DNA of 64,000 nucleotides from Ectopseudomonas alcaliphila (lineage in GTDB: Bacteria > Pseudomonadota > Gammaproteobacteria > Pseudomonadales > Pseudomonadaceae), in assembly GCF_900101755.1 (NCBI RefSeq), contig NZ_FNAE01000001.1:186001-250000 (forward strand), given 5' to 3'. Below are positions 1 to 8,356 of this stretch, piece by piece. The notes under the pieces were generated by a model that saw only the letters and a program-made list of their open reading frames with translations, was not told the DNA's origin and ran no database searches. Every line of letters starts with the position of its first letter. The stretch's first letter is position 1. A program made the translations under genes and the position numbers.

Positions 1-92
1 GGATTTCATCCGGGCTACAGCTGGAGCGCAGGGTGCGCCGTACGCAGCGCAAAACTATCGGTTGGCCCCGGTGCGCGCGGCGCACCCTACGC
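1..92. repeat. Interspersed palindromic repeats at window start
   Basis: Bases 1-18 are the right half of a GTAGCCCGGAT-type Pseudomonas intergenic repeat seen many times in this window. Bases about 28-92 are a second type: GGGTGCGCC near 31 and its complement GGCGCACCC near 79 flank a GC-rich loop. The region up to the gene at 187 holds nothing else I recognise apart from the GAGGAG ribosome site just before that gene. Confidence 0.7.
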
Positions 93-186
93 GCTGCCGA
101 GAGTCTGGCGACAAAACTCATCACTCCCGCGACAGACAGCTACCGTCTGCGCCGCCTAGACTGCGCCGCATCATCGAGGAGTACCC

Positions 187-522
187 ATGCAAACCATCGA
201 ATGGCAGGATTTCGAGAAGGTGGAGCTGCGCGTCGGCACCATTCGCAGCGCCCGTCCCAATGAAAAAGCGGTGAAGCCGGCTTTCGTGCTGGAAGTGGAT
301 CTCGGCGAACTGGGCATCAGGACCTCCAGCGCGCAGATCACCGCGCATTACGTCTGTGACGATCTGGTCGGTCGCCAGGTGCTGTGCGTCTGCAATTTCG
401 CCCCCAAACGCATCGCCGGGGTGCGCTCGGAAGTGCTGGTCACCGGTGTCTATGACAACGACAACCGTGTCGTCCTGGCCGGTTTCGACAGGCCACTGCC
501 CAACGGTGCGCGCCTGGCATGA
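187..522 (+). CDS. csaA: CsaA-like tRNA-binding domain protein
   Basis: A 111-residue stand-alone tRNA-binding (EMAP/Trbp111-type OB-fold) domain. The start MQTIEWQDFEKVELRVGTI and the later NFAPKRIAGVRSEVLV match the family signature. Family members bind the outside corner of tRNA and have been called chaperones; the role here is inferred from family only. The length equals the usual single-domain form. GAGGAG lies seven bases before ATG 187. The stop overlaps the ATG of the next gene at 519, so the two are translationally coupled. Confidence 0.85.
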   Translation: MQTIEWQDFEKVELRVGTIRSARPNEKAVKPAFVLEVDLGELGIRTSSAQITAHYVCDDLVGRQVLCVCNFAPKRIAGVRSEVLVTGVYDNDNRVVLAGFDRPLPNGARLA

Positions 523-1370
523 CGGAACGTAACGCCCTGCTGGCGATTCACCTGGGTGCCCTGCTGTTCGGCCTGTCAGGCATTTTCGGCAAACTGGCGG
601 CGACCACGCCGAACATGATTGCAGGCGGCCGCGCCTTCTTCGCCGTACTCGCCTTGAGCCTGGCTGCGGTGCTCTGGCGCAGCCGCAACGCGATTCGTCC
701 AAGCCTGCGGCAGATGGTTCTGCTGGCACTCGGCGGCCTGCTGCTGGGCACCCACTGGGTCACCTTCTTCGAAGCGGTGAAAATCTCCGGCGTGGCCATC
801 GCCACCCTCGGCTTCGCCAGCTTCCCGGCCTTCACCGTGTTGCTCGAAGGCCTGTTGTTTCGCGAGCGCACCCGCCCCAGCGAGTTCGCCATGGTCGGCG
901 TGGTCTGCGTGGGGCTGATCCTGGTTACGCCGCAGTTCAGCCTCAACAGTGAAGCCACAGTCGGATTGCTGTGGGCGGTGCTGTCGGGCTTTCTGTTCGC
1001 CCTGCTGTCGCTGCTCAATCGTGCCAGTACGCGCGGCCTCGACCCGGTAAAGGCCGCGCTGTACCAGAACATCACCGTCCTGTTGTGCTTCCTGCCGCTG
1101 GCCTGGCCGCTGCTGCCCAGCGTGCGCGCGGTGGACTGGTTGTGGCTGGCCATGCTCGGGATTTTCTGCACGGGCCTGGCGCACAGCCTGTTCGTCGCCA
1201 GCCTGCGTGTGCTCAAGGCACGCACCACGGCAGTGATCTTCGCCCTGGAACCGGTCTACGGGATTCTGTTCGCCTGGTGGCTGTTCAGCGAGCAGCCGAC
1301 ACTGCGCATGCTGGCCGGTGGCGTGCTGATCGTCAGCGCCATCTTCGTTTCGGCGCGGATGGCGCGCTGA
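519..1370 (+). CDS. EamA/DMT-family inner-membrane transporter
   Basis: A 283-residue protein with about ten hydrophobic segments and two EamA repeats (roughly residues 5-135 and 148-278). The start MTERNALLAIHLGALLFGLSGIF is typical of drug/metabolite exporters such as RhtA/YdcZ relatives. Substrate cannot be told from sequence. The ATG overlaps the stop of the tRNA-binding gene by four bases (ATGA). A mobile-element-like repeat follows directly. Confidence 0.85.
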   Translation: MTERNALLAIHLGALLFGLSGIFGKLAATTPNMIAGGRAFFAVLALSLAAVLWRSRNAIRPSLRQMVLLALGGLLLGTHWVTFFEAVKISGVAIATLGFASFPAFTVLLEGLLFRERTRPSEFAMVGVVCVGLILVTPQFSLNSEATVGLLWAVLSGFLFALLSLLNRASTRGLDPVKAALYQNITVLLCFLPLAWPLLPSVRAVDWLWLAMLGIFCTGLAHSLFVASLRVLKARTTAVIFALEPVYGILFAWWLFSEQPTLRMLAGGVLIVSAIFVSARMAR

Positions 1371-1387
1371 AACGAAGACGTCGCCCA

Positions 1388-1573
1388 AGAGCCTGTTTAG
1401 GATCTCGCGAGCTAGAGCGATACAACACCGATGGCGGCCCCGAAAAAATAAGCGAGGAACGGTCGGAGTCGCGGGCGACTGTACTTTTGTACATGAGCAT
1501 TTCGACCGAGCTGGCGCTCCAGCTTGTTTTTAACGCAGTAACGCCGACGCGCAGCAGATCATAAATAGGCTCT
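1388..1573. mobile_element. MITE-like element with 18-bp terminal inverted repeats
   Basis: The left end AGAGCCTGTTTAGGATCT (1388-1405) and the reverse complement of the right end (1556-1573, AGAGCCTATTTATGATCT) match at 16 of 18 positions. The 186-bp body has no ORF of note. Its centre carries ATGAGCATTT and GTTTTTAACGCAG, both also present in the element at 41925-42064, so the two look like distant members of one family. No clear target-site duplication is visible. The right end overlaps the stop codon of the next gene by two bases. Confidence 0.65.
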
Positions 1574-1853
1574 AGCGGTCGTTGTGGCCCAGGTCGCGGG
1601 TTGGATCGATCAGATCGCGCACCCGCTGCTTGAGCACCTTGGCCTCGGGGAAACCACCATCGGCCTTGCGCTCCCAGATCTGCCGGCCATCGCAGAGGAT
1701 GCGGAACACACCGCCAGTGCCCGGCTCCAGGCTGACCCGCCCCAGCTCGTCGGCAAAGGTGCTGAGCAGTTCCTGAGCCAGCCACGCGGCGCGCAGCAGC
1801 CACTGACACTGGGTGCAATAGGTGATGACGATTTCAGGCTTCTGATCGGACAT
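1572..1853 (-). CDS. Rdx/SelT-SelW-SelH family thioredoxin-like protein
   Basis: A 93-residue protein starting MSDQKPEIVITYCTQCQWLL. The CTQC motif (residues 13-16) takes the place of the CxxU selenocysteine motif of the eukaryotic SelW/SelT family, and no UGA is needed. The family is thought to act in thiol redox chemistry; no substrate is known. The stop codon TAG (1572-1574) sits on the edge of the inverted-repeat element, so the C-terminus may have been set by that insertion. It is divergent from plpD with 71 bp between the starts. Confidence 0.85.
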   Translation of the reverse strand: MSDQKPEIVITYCTQCQWLLRAAWLAQELLSTFADELGRVSLEPGTGGVFRILCDGRQIWERKADGGFPEAKVLKQRVRDLIDPTRDLGHNDR

Positions 1854-1924
1854 GGCAGCGGCTCTACTGTGGGGCTTGATGCCTATAATAACGGCCTTTG
1901 TCTCTGCTCCTGCCGGAATCCACC

Positions 1925-4111
1925 ATGCGCCGCCTGCTCTTGTCGCTGCTCTGCCTGTTCGCCCTGTCCAGCCTTCCGGCCATCGCCGCCGAGCGAGTCG
2001 GCCTGGTGCTGTCGGGCGGCGCCGCCCGCGGCCTGGCGCACATCGGTGTGCTCAAGGCGCTGGAAGAACAAGGCATTCGCATCGATGCCATCGCCGGCAC
2101 CAGCATGGGCGCCATCGTCGGTGGGCTCTACGCTTCCGGCTATTCGGTGGCTGAGCTTGAGCGCCTGGCGCTGGAACTGGACTGGCAACAGGCGCTGTCC
2201 GACTCACCGCCGCGCGAGGACATCCCCTTTCGCCGCAAGCAGGACGACCGCGATTTTCTGATCAAGCAGAAACTCAGCTTCCGCGACGATGGCAGCCTGG
2301 GCCTGCCGCTGGGCGTGATCCAGGGCCAGAACCTGGCGCTGCTGCTGGAAAGCCTGCTGGTGCATCGCAGCGCCACCCGCGACTTCGATCATCTGCCGAT
2401 CCCCTATCGCGCCGTGGCCACCGATGTGGTCACGGGTGAGCAGGTGATCATGGGCAGCGGCCACCTGCCGCAGGTGATGCGCGCCAGTATGTCGATCCCG
2501 GCGGTGTTCGCCCCGGTGGAAGTGGACGGCCGCCTGCTGGTCGACGGCGGCATGGTCAACAACGTGCCAATCGACGTTGCGCGGCAGATGGGCGTCGATC
2601 ACGTCATCGTCGTCGACCTGGGCATGCCACTGAAACCGGCCAAGGAGCTGCTCACCGTGGTCGACGTGATGAATCAGTCGATCAACCTGATGATGCGCAA
2701 GAACTCCGAGGCTCAACTCGAAACGCTGGAGGCGGACGACGTATTGATCCTGCCACCTCTGGCCGGCTTCGGCGTCGCCGACTTCAACCGTGGCGAACAG
2801 ATGATGGACGCCGGGTATCGCGCCACACAGATTCAGGCCGAGCGCTTGGCCCGTTTGCGTACCAGCAGTGCCGGCAACCCGGCACTGGCCATGGCGCGCT
2901 CGCGCGAACAGCGCACACCGGTGATCCGTGAGATCCAGGTGGAAAACGACTCGAAAGTCGGCGATGCGGTGATTCGCCGGCACATTCGCCAGCCACTGGG
3001 CGAACCGCTGGACATGGATCGTCTGCAGAAGGACATGGGCACCCTTTACGGCCTCGACTACTTCGAGCGCGTGCAGTACCGGGTAGAGCCGCTGGACGAG
3101 CGCGGCAGCGCCCTGGTGATCGATGCCCGTGGCAAACGCACCGGGACCGATTACCTGCGCCTGGGGCTCAATCTGTCCGACGACATGCGTGGCGACAGCG
3201 CTTTCAACATCGGCGCCAGTTACCGCATCAACGGCATCAACGAGCTCGGCGCCGAATGGCTGACACGCCTGCAGCTGGGTGACCGCCAGGAGCTCTACAG
3301 CGAGTTCTATCAGCCACTGGACGCCGGCTCACGCTACTTCGTCGCGCCCTACCTGTTCGGCGAGGCGCAGAACGTCGAAGCGATCCTGGACAACGACCCC
3401 ATCGCCGAATACCGCCTGGAGCGCTACGGCTATGGCCTCAATCTCGGCCGGCAGATCGCCAACAACGGCGAGATTCGTTTCGGCATCGCTCAGGCCTGGG
3501 GCGAAGCGGATGTCCGCGTCGGCGAGCGCGATCTGCCCAGCTTCAGTTTCAGCGAGGGGTATTACGAGCTGCTGTACTCCTTCGACACCCTGGACAACCT
3601 CGACTTCCCGCGTACCGGTGAGGACATCGGCCTGATGCTGCGCAAGTATGACCGCGGGCTGGGCTCGGACGAGGAGTATCGGCAATGGCAGCTGAAGCTG
3701 GACAAGGCCTACAGCCATGGACCCAATACCTGGCTGTTCGGTGGCCGCTACGGACGCACGCTGGATGAAGCGGAAGTGGTCACCTCAGGTTTCATTCTCG
3801 GTGGCGCCCAGGAGCTGTCCGGCTTCCGCCAGGACTCGCTGAGCGGCCAGAACATGGCGTTGGCGCGGATGATCTACTACCGGCGCATGACGCAAACCTC
3901 GATGTTGCCGCTGAACTTCCCACTGTACCTGGGCCTGTCGCTGGAACGCGGCCGCGCCTGGAACAACGACAACGCCTTCGATAGCGGCTACATCAACGCA
4001 GCGAGCATCTTCCTCGGTCTGGATACGCCGCTGGGTCCGCTAAACTTCAGTTACGGCTTCAACGACGAACGGGAAAAAGCGCTGTACCTGAACCTGGGCA
4101 AGAGCTTCTGA
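1925..4111 (+). CDS. plpD: PlpD-type patatin phospholipase, type Vd autotransporter
   Basis: A 728-residue secreted lipase. The start at 1925 gives a clean signal peptide (MRRLLLSLLCLFALSS then cleavage after AIAA); an upstream ATG at 1898 would bury it. The patatin domain (about residues 25-310) has the oxyanion loop SGGAARGLAH, the nucleophile elbow GTSMG (Ser60) and the DGG motif (Asp207), the catalytic pair reported for P. aeruginosa PlpD. A POTRA-like linker (about 325-400) and a 16-strand BamA/Omp85-like barrel ending LYLNLGKSF follow. It is probably a phospholipase A1 carried through the outer membrane by its own barrel. Its neighbours match the P. aeruginosa PA3339-PA3344 order. Confidence 0.93.
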   Translation: MRRLLLSLLCLFALSSLPAIAAERVGLVLSGGAARGLAHIGVLKALEEQGIRIDAIAGTSMGAIVGGLYASGYSVAELERLALELDWQQALSDSPPREDIPFRRKQDDRDFLIKQKLSFRDDGSLGLPLGVIQGQNLALLLESLLVHRSATRDFDHLPIPYRAVATDVVTGEQVIMGSGHLPQVMRASMSIPAVFAPVEVDGRLLVDGGMVNNVPIDVARQMGVDHVIVVDLGMPLKPAKELLTVVDVMNQSINLMMRKNSEAQLETLEADDVLILPPLAGFGVADFNRGEQMMDAGYRATQIQAERLARLRTSSAGNPALAMARSREQRTPVIREIQVENDSKVGDAVIRRHIRQPLGEPLDMDRLQKDMGTLYGLDYFERVQYRVEPLDERGSALVIDARGKRTGTDYLRLGLNLSDDMRGDSAFNIGASYRINGINELGAEWLTRLQLGDRQELYSEFYQPLDAGSRYFVAPYLFGEAQNVEAILDNDPIAEYRLERYGYGLNLGRQIANNGEIRFGIAQAWGEADVRVGERDLPSFSFSEGYYELLYSFDTLDNLDFPRTGEDIGLMLRKYDRGLGSDEEYRQWQLKLDKAYSHGPNTWLFGGRYGRTLDEAEVVTSGFILGGAQELSGFRQDSLSGQNMALARMIYYRRMTQTSMLPLNFPLYLGLSLERGRAWNNDNAFDSGYINAASIFLGLDTPLGPLNFSYGFNDEREKALYLNLGKSF

Positions 4112-4114
4112 AAC

Positions 4115-4144
4115 GACGAGGCCGCGCATGTGCGCGGCCTCGTC
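4115..4144. terminator. Hairpin between convergent plpD and fimV-like genes
   Basis: GACGAGGCCGCGCA pairs perfectly with TGCGCGGCCTCGTC around a two-base TG loop, four bases past the plpD stop. No U-tract follows on either strand, so it may act as a bidirectional weak terminator. Confidence 0.6.
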
Positions 4145-4164
4145 AGGTGCAGCAGCAGAGTCGG

Positions 4165-6261
4165 TCAGGCGATTTCCGCCAGCAACTGGCGCGCGGCCTT
4201 CCTCTGCTCGTCATCGCCGTGGTCGATCACCTCGTTGAGGATGTCGCAGGCGGTGGCGATATCGCCCTGCTTGATATAAGCCAGGGCCTGGTTGAGCTGG
4301 GCCATGTGCTCCGGGTTGCCCGCCAGGTGATCGATGTCGCCCTGTAGCGCTGCAGTGGCATCGGCATCGCCGGCAAAAGCGTCGAGGAAGTTGTCATCCA
4401 GCGCCGGCACTTCATCGCTCAGCACCATTTCCATCTCACCAAAGGCGCTCAACTGCTCGTCTTCATGATGCAGCTCGAACACCTCCGGCAGCTCCTGCAG
4501 ATTGCTGGCGAACGACGCATCGAACTCCGGCACTGCAGCAGCCTTGGGTTTGGACTTGGCAGTGGCTGGGAACGGGCTGACCAGATCCCAGTCGGCATCC
4601 AGCGACAGGTCGTCGAGATTGAGCTGAAAATCAGGTTCAGTCGAAGGCTCTGCCACAGGTTGCAGGGCAGCGACAGGCTCTATCGGTGCCTGCTGAATCA
4701 CCCGCAGATCAGGATGACGCGCCTTCAGCGCATCGATGCGCTCGGCGTCGAACGCTTCGGCACGCAGCACTTCCTCCTCGCGCGCGAAGCCCACTCCATC
4801 GCCCAGCAGTGCCAGAACTTCCAACAGGCGGAAGCGTAGATCACTACGCTGCGGATCCTGCGCCAGGGCTTTGTTCAGTTCACCGCGCGCCTCGCTGAGA
4901 CGGCCGTAGGCGATATAGACATTGGCGGCCTCGAGCGGGTCGACGGGCCCTGGCGCGCGCGCCGGGGCTGGAGTCGGCACCGCCTTGACCACAGGAGCTG
5001 CGCTAACGGGTGCCGCAACCGCAGCGAGTTGTGGATGAGACTGTTGCTGAGGCGGCTGTACCTTTGGCTGTACCTGCACCACCGGTTTGGTTTTCTCGCC
5101 ACGCCGCCGCAGCGCCCAGAACAGCGCACCGAGCAACAGCAGAAGCCCGATACCACCGGCCAGCAGTGTCGACCACCAGCCTCGTTCTGCTACCACAGGC
5201 TCCTCGACACCGGCCGGTGCTGCTGCAATGGGCTGAGTCGCCGGCTCGGCCGGCGTACGCGCCGCCAGCTCAGCCAACTGAGCGTCCTTCTGCGCCAGTT
5301 GTTCCTGCAGTTGCTGCAGTTGCAATTGCAGTTGCGCCAGCCCTTGCTGCAGTTGCAGATTCTCCGCAGCCTGGTTGGCCAGCTCCAGATCGACCTGGCG
5401 CTGTTTCTCGGCCAACAGCTCCAGGCTTTCGCTTTGTTGCGGCGCTGGCTCCAGGGCAGCCAGAGGCGCGCTCACGGGCCCTTCGGCAGTGTTTTCTGCG
5501 AACGCAGGTGCGGCCTCGGCAACAACCGGAGCAGCGCTCGCCTGGGCAGCCCCCGCGCGAGCAGCATCTGGCAGCAGCAGGTCGGCGCCAGCCTGCAGGC
5601 GACTTGGATCGCCGCCGGCAAAGGCATTCGGGTTGAGGGCAAGAATGCCCTCCATCAGCGCCTGCTGAGACAACGTACTGCCCTGCTCACGCAGACGCGC
5701 AGCGATGGACCAGAGACTGTCGCCACGGCTGACCTGATGACGGTGCCCTGCAGATGCACTCGGCGGCGTGACCGTGCTGACCGGCGAGACCGGTGCCGCG
5801 GCGCGAGTAGAGGGCTGAGAAATGGCTGCAGCACTCGGCGCAGACACGGCGGTGTAAGCCGAAGAGCCAGGAGGGTCCAGCAGCACGGTGTATTCACGCA
5901 GCAGCTGGCCGTTGGGGCGCGCCAATTCGACGATGAAGTTCAGGTACGGCTCGCGCACCGGGCGGTTCGACACCACGCGGATCACGCTACGTGAACCCTG
6001 CAGAAGCGGCGTGAAGCGCAGATCGTTTAGAAAATAGAAACGTTCGACCCCCGAACGACTGAACACCTCGGCAGGCGCCAGGCCGACACGCAGATCCTGC
6101 GCACCGAGATCGCCCACTTCGAGCAACTCGATTTCGGCCTCGAAAGGCTGATTCAGCGCCGAATGCAGCGTGATTTCACCCAAACCGAGCGCCGGAGCCA
6201 TTCCCGAATAGAGAGCAGACCCAGACGCCAAACCCAACATCAACTGACGCACCCGAGCCAT
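4165..6261 (-). CDS. FimV/HubP-family inner-membrane protein (PA3340-like paralogue)
   Basis: A 698-residue protein. ATG 6261 follows GGAGG at good spacing; an extension to 6294 lacks this. Order: signal/anchor, FimV N-terminal domain (LGLGEITLHSALNQPFEAEIEL, about residues 25-120), LysM-like peptidoglycan-binding motif (HQVSRGDSLWSIAARL, about 175-225), Ala/Gln-rich coiled coil, one membrane helix (TLLAGGIGLLLLLGALFWAL), then an acidic cytoplasmic tail with the FimV C-terminal TPR-like motif near the end (AYIKQGDIATACDILNEVI). FimV proteins act in type IV pilus assembly and polar landmarks. This copy is not beside asd/truA, so it is more likely the PA3340-like paralogue than canonical fimV. 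Confidence 0.85.
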   Translation of the reverse strand: MARVRQLMLGLASGSALYSGMAPALGLGEITLHSALNQPFEAEIELLEVGDLGAQDLRVGLAPAEVFSRSGVERFYFLNDLRFTPLLQGSRSVIRVVSNRPVREPYLNFIVELARPNGQLLREYTVLLDPPGSSAYTAVSAPSAAAISQPSTRAAAPVSPVSTVTPPSASAGHRHQVSRGDSLWSIAARLREQGSTLSQQALMEGILALNPNAFAGGDPSRLQAGADLLLPDAARAGAAQASAAPVVAEAAPAFAENTAEGPVSAPLAALEPAPQQSESLELLAEKQRQVDLELANQAAENLQLQQGLAQLQLQLQQLQEQLAQKDAQLAELAARTPAEPATQPIAAAPAGVEEPVVAERGWWSTLLAGGIGLLLLLGALFWALRRRGEKTKPVVQVQPKVQPPQQQSHPQLAAVAAPVSAAPVVKAVPTPAPARAPGPVDPLEAANVYIAYGRLSEARGELNKALAQDPQRSDLRFRLLEVLALLGDGVGFAREEEVLRAEAFDAERIDALKARHPDLRVIQQAPIEPVAALQPVAEPSTEPDFQLNLDDLSLDADWDLVSPFPATAKSKPKAAAVPEFDASFASNLQELPEVFELHHEDEQLSAFGEMEMVLSDEVPALDDNFLDAFAGDADATAALQGDIDHLAGNPEHMAQLNQALAYIKQGDIATACDILNEVIDHGDDEQRKAARQLLAEIA

Positions 6262-6493
6262 GTGACCTCCAGGGTTATCCGGCTCGAACGCCACCTCCTC
6301 GACTTCCTGTCTGAGCTTCCCTTGGCCGGGAGGCTGGCGCCCTTGATAGTTCAGAGAACGAGCGACAAGGTCCTTGTCGAGGCCGTCTCGAATTGCATTA
6401 TGGCTACTAATTCACAAAGTAGCGGCTTGGACGCCAGTTCGCCGACGAAAGCACAGTGCCATCAAGGTAAATCAGTCAAAAATTAGGCACAGA

Positions 6494-6524
6494 AAAAATC
6501 CGATCAGAAATTGATCGGATTTTT
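6494..6524 (-). terminator. Rho-independent terminator after marR
   Basis: AAAAATCCGATCA, a four-base loop (GAAA on +) and TTGATCGGATTTTT form a symmetrical stem with A and T runs on both sides. On the minus strand it lies 17 bases past the MarR stop and ends in a U-tract. The symmetry means it could stop transcription from both sides. The remaining gap to the fimV-like start (6262-6493) must hold that gene's promoter; I see no clear box. Confidence 0.85.
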
Positions 6525-6540
6525 GACAGTACAGGCGAAC

Positions 6541-6972
6541 TCACTTCATCAGGTTGCCGAGTACTCGGGCGTGCACCTGCTGACAGCGGCGCAGATCATC
6601 CTCGTCGATACCGGCGAAGACCTCATGGCGCAGTTGGGTGGAAATCGCTTCGATCTTCTCGATCAAAGGCTGCGCATTCGGCTGCAGTGCGATCTTCTTG
6701 GCGCGACGGTCTTCGGGTACCGCCACGCGAATGACCAGCCCCTGGCTTTCGAGACTGTCGAGCAGACGCGCCAGCGTCGGGCCTTCCACGCCGATGCTCT
6801 GCGCCAATTCACGCTGGGTCGGCATTTCGCTGAAGCGCGCCAGATGCAGCAGCACCAGCCAACGAGCCTGGGACAGGCCGAGGCCAACCAGGCGTCTATC
6901 GAGTTCGGAACGCCAGGCACGTGACAGCTGGGCGACCTGCATGGCAAAGCGATGTTGATCGGGGTAAGACAT
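6541..6972 (-). CDS. MarR/SlyA-family transcriptional regulator
   Basis: A 143-residue winged-helix regulator. The recognition region (QRELAQSIGVEGPTLARLLD) is followed by the wing containing the DRRAKK motif (VPEDRRAKKIALQ), the SlyA/MarR hallmark. ATG 6972 was chosen over TTG 6978; neither has a strong ribosome site. It corresponds in position to PA3341. A perfect palindrome sits 30 bases upstream and is the likely autoregulatory site. Ligand and regulon cannot be told. Confidence 0.85.
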   Translation of the reverse strand: MSYPDQHRFAMQVAQLSRAWRSELDRRLVGLGLSQARWLVLLHLARFSEMPTQRELAQSIGVEGPTLARLLDSLESQGLVIRVAVPEDRRAKKIALQPNAQPLIEKIEAISTQLRHEVFAGIDEDDLRRCQQVHARVLGNLMK

Positions 6973-7001
6973 GGGCAAGCGGACTCATACAAAGGTCAAA
7001 A

Positions 7002-7014
7002 ACTAATTATTAGT
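7002..7014. promoter_or_regulatory. Candidate MarR operator
   Basis: ACTAAT-T-ATTAGT is a perfect 13-bp inverted repeat in an AT-rich patch 30 bases upstream of the MarR ATG. MarR dimers bind short AT-rich dyads of this size near their own promoters. The assignment is inference from position and symmetry. Confidence 0.55.
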
Positions 7015-7104
7015 CAGCTAGCCATAACCCGATGCGCAGGGCAAGCGCAGATTGCGCCAGGAGCATTGCAGAATGCGACCGACTCGCTACGCCCCGACTG
7101 CAAC

Positions 7105-8265
7105 TCAGGCCGCGACCCTGTTACGTCCGAAAGCCTTGGCCTCGTACAGCGCTCTGTCAGCCTGTTCGTAGAGTTGGCTCAATTCAGGCTGGCTGTCGGG
7201 GCTCAGGCAGGCGACGCCGACGGACATGGTCAGTACATCGGCGCTATCGGAGCCACGATGGGCAATGCCCACCTCCTCTAGCGAATGGCGTAGCGCCTCG
7301 GCGCGCTGCCTGGCTTCATTGGCGCTGATGTCGAACAACAGCAGCGCGAACTCCTCACCGCCAAGCCGTACGCCCATATCCAGTGGGCGCCGTGCGGCCT
7401 GCTCGATCAGTGACCCGACACGCTGCAAAGCCTCGTCGCCAGCCTGATGGCCATAGCAGTCGTTGTACGCCTTGAAATGATCGATATCGCAGAGCAGCAA
7501 CGCAATCGATATGCCGTCACGCTGCGCCTGGCGCCACAGGCGCTCGAACTGCCGGTTGAAGCTACGGCGGTTGTGCAGCCCGGTCAGGCTGTCGTGATGG
7601 GCAAGCAGATGCATCAGGCGGCTGATCAGGAAATACTCGCGCGACTTGTATTCCAGTAGGTAGCAACCGACAGCGCCGATAAGATTGCCGAAGACCAGGA
7701 ACAACAGGCTGTTGATCAGACGCGGAGCAGGCAGCCCTGCGGCCAGTTCCGCCAGCCCATAGGCGAGCAGAATCACCAGGGAACAGGCAAGGGCCTGGCT
7801 CAAGCGCAGGCCTACCAGGAAGTACGCCGCCATGCTCACCAGCAGCAGACCTTCATAGGGGTAGCCGGGGTTGGCGCGATGGGCGATGCCGACAATCACT
7901 GCTGCCCCCACGCCGAGCACGAGGATGCAGATCATGCTCAGCGGTAGCAAAAGATGAATGTAGCGACGTTGCAGGATCAAGGCCGCGCAAACCAGCAGGA
8001 TGACCAGCACCACCACGCGCACCGCGATCACCCACCCCAGGTGTGATGCAGGCACCACCAACATGTCGAGCGCCGCCAGAGCCAGCCAGATGACCGTGGC
8101 GACGCAGAGCGCGATCCGTTTTAGCTCGAAGCCATCCTCGAGCATGTGCGCACGATATTCACGCTCGAGAGCGCGGGAGAAACGCAACCGACGAAAGCCC
8201 AGGCTCAACTGATCGGCATAGGGGCTCGGACGAACTTCGTCGGGCCAAGCGTGATAGTTAGGCAC
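7105..8265 (-). CDS. Membrane diguanylate cyclase (GGDEF), HsbD-like
   Basis: An N-terminal region with about six membrane helices (roughly residues 55-210) joins a C-terminal GGDEF domain with HHDSLTGLHNRRSF and an intact active-site GGEEF, so it should make c-di-GMP. No RxxD inhibitory site is evident just before GGEEF. GTG 8265 is preceded by GAGG at five bases; GTG 8295 is an alternative. Its place beside recQ, one gene after the MarR gene, matches P. aeruginosa PA3343 (HsbD). The product could feed the LapD receptor encoded 4 kb downstream. Confidence 0.85.
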   Translation of the reverse strand: MPNYHAWPDEVRPSPYADQLSLGFRRLRFSRALEREYRAHMLEDGFELKRIALCVATVIWLALAALDMLVVPASHLGWVIAVRVVVLVILLVCAALILQRRYIHLLLPLSMICILVLGVGAAVIVGIAHRANPGYPYEGLLLVSMAAYFLVGLRLSQALACSLVILLAYGLAELAAGLPAPRLINSLLFLVFGNLIGAVGCYLLEYKSREYFLISRLMHLLAHHDSLTGLHNRRSFNRQFERLWRQAQRDGISIALLLCDIDHFKAYNDCYGHQAGDEALQRVGSLIEQAARRPLDMGVRLGGEEFALLLFDISANEARQRAEALRHSLEEVGIAHRGSDSADVLTMSVGVACLSPDSQPELSQLYEQADRALYEAKAFGRNRVAA

Positions 8266-8356
8266 CCTCACCTCGTTATCTGGCGGCCTGCCCACACCTT
8301 AGCCTTGTGAGCGAAATGCCGCCAGAATCACACTGGCGAGTTTCACCGCGGGCCGC

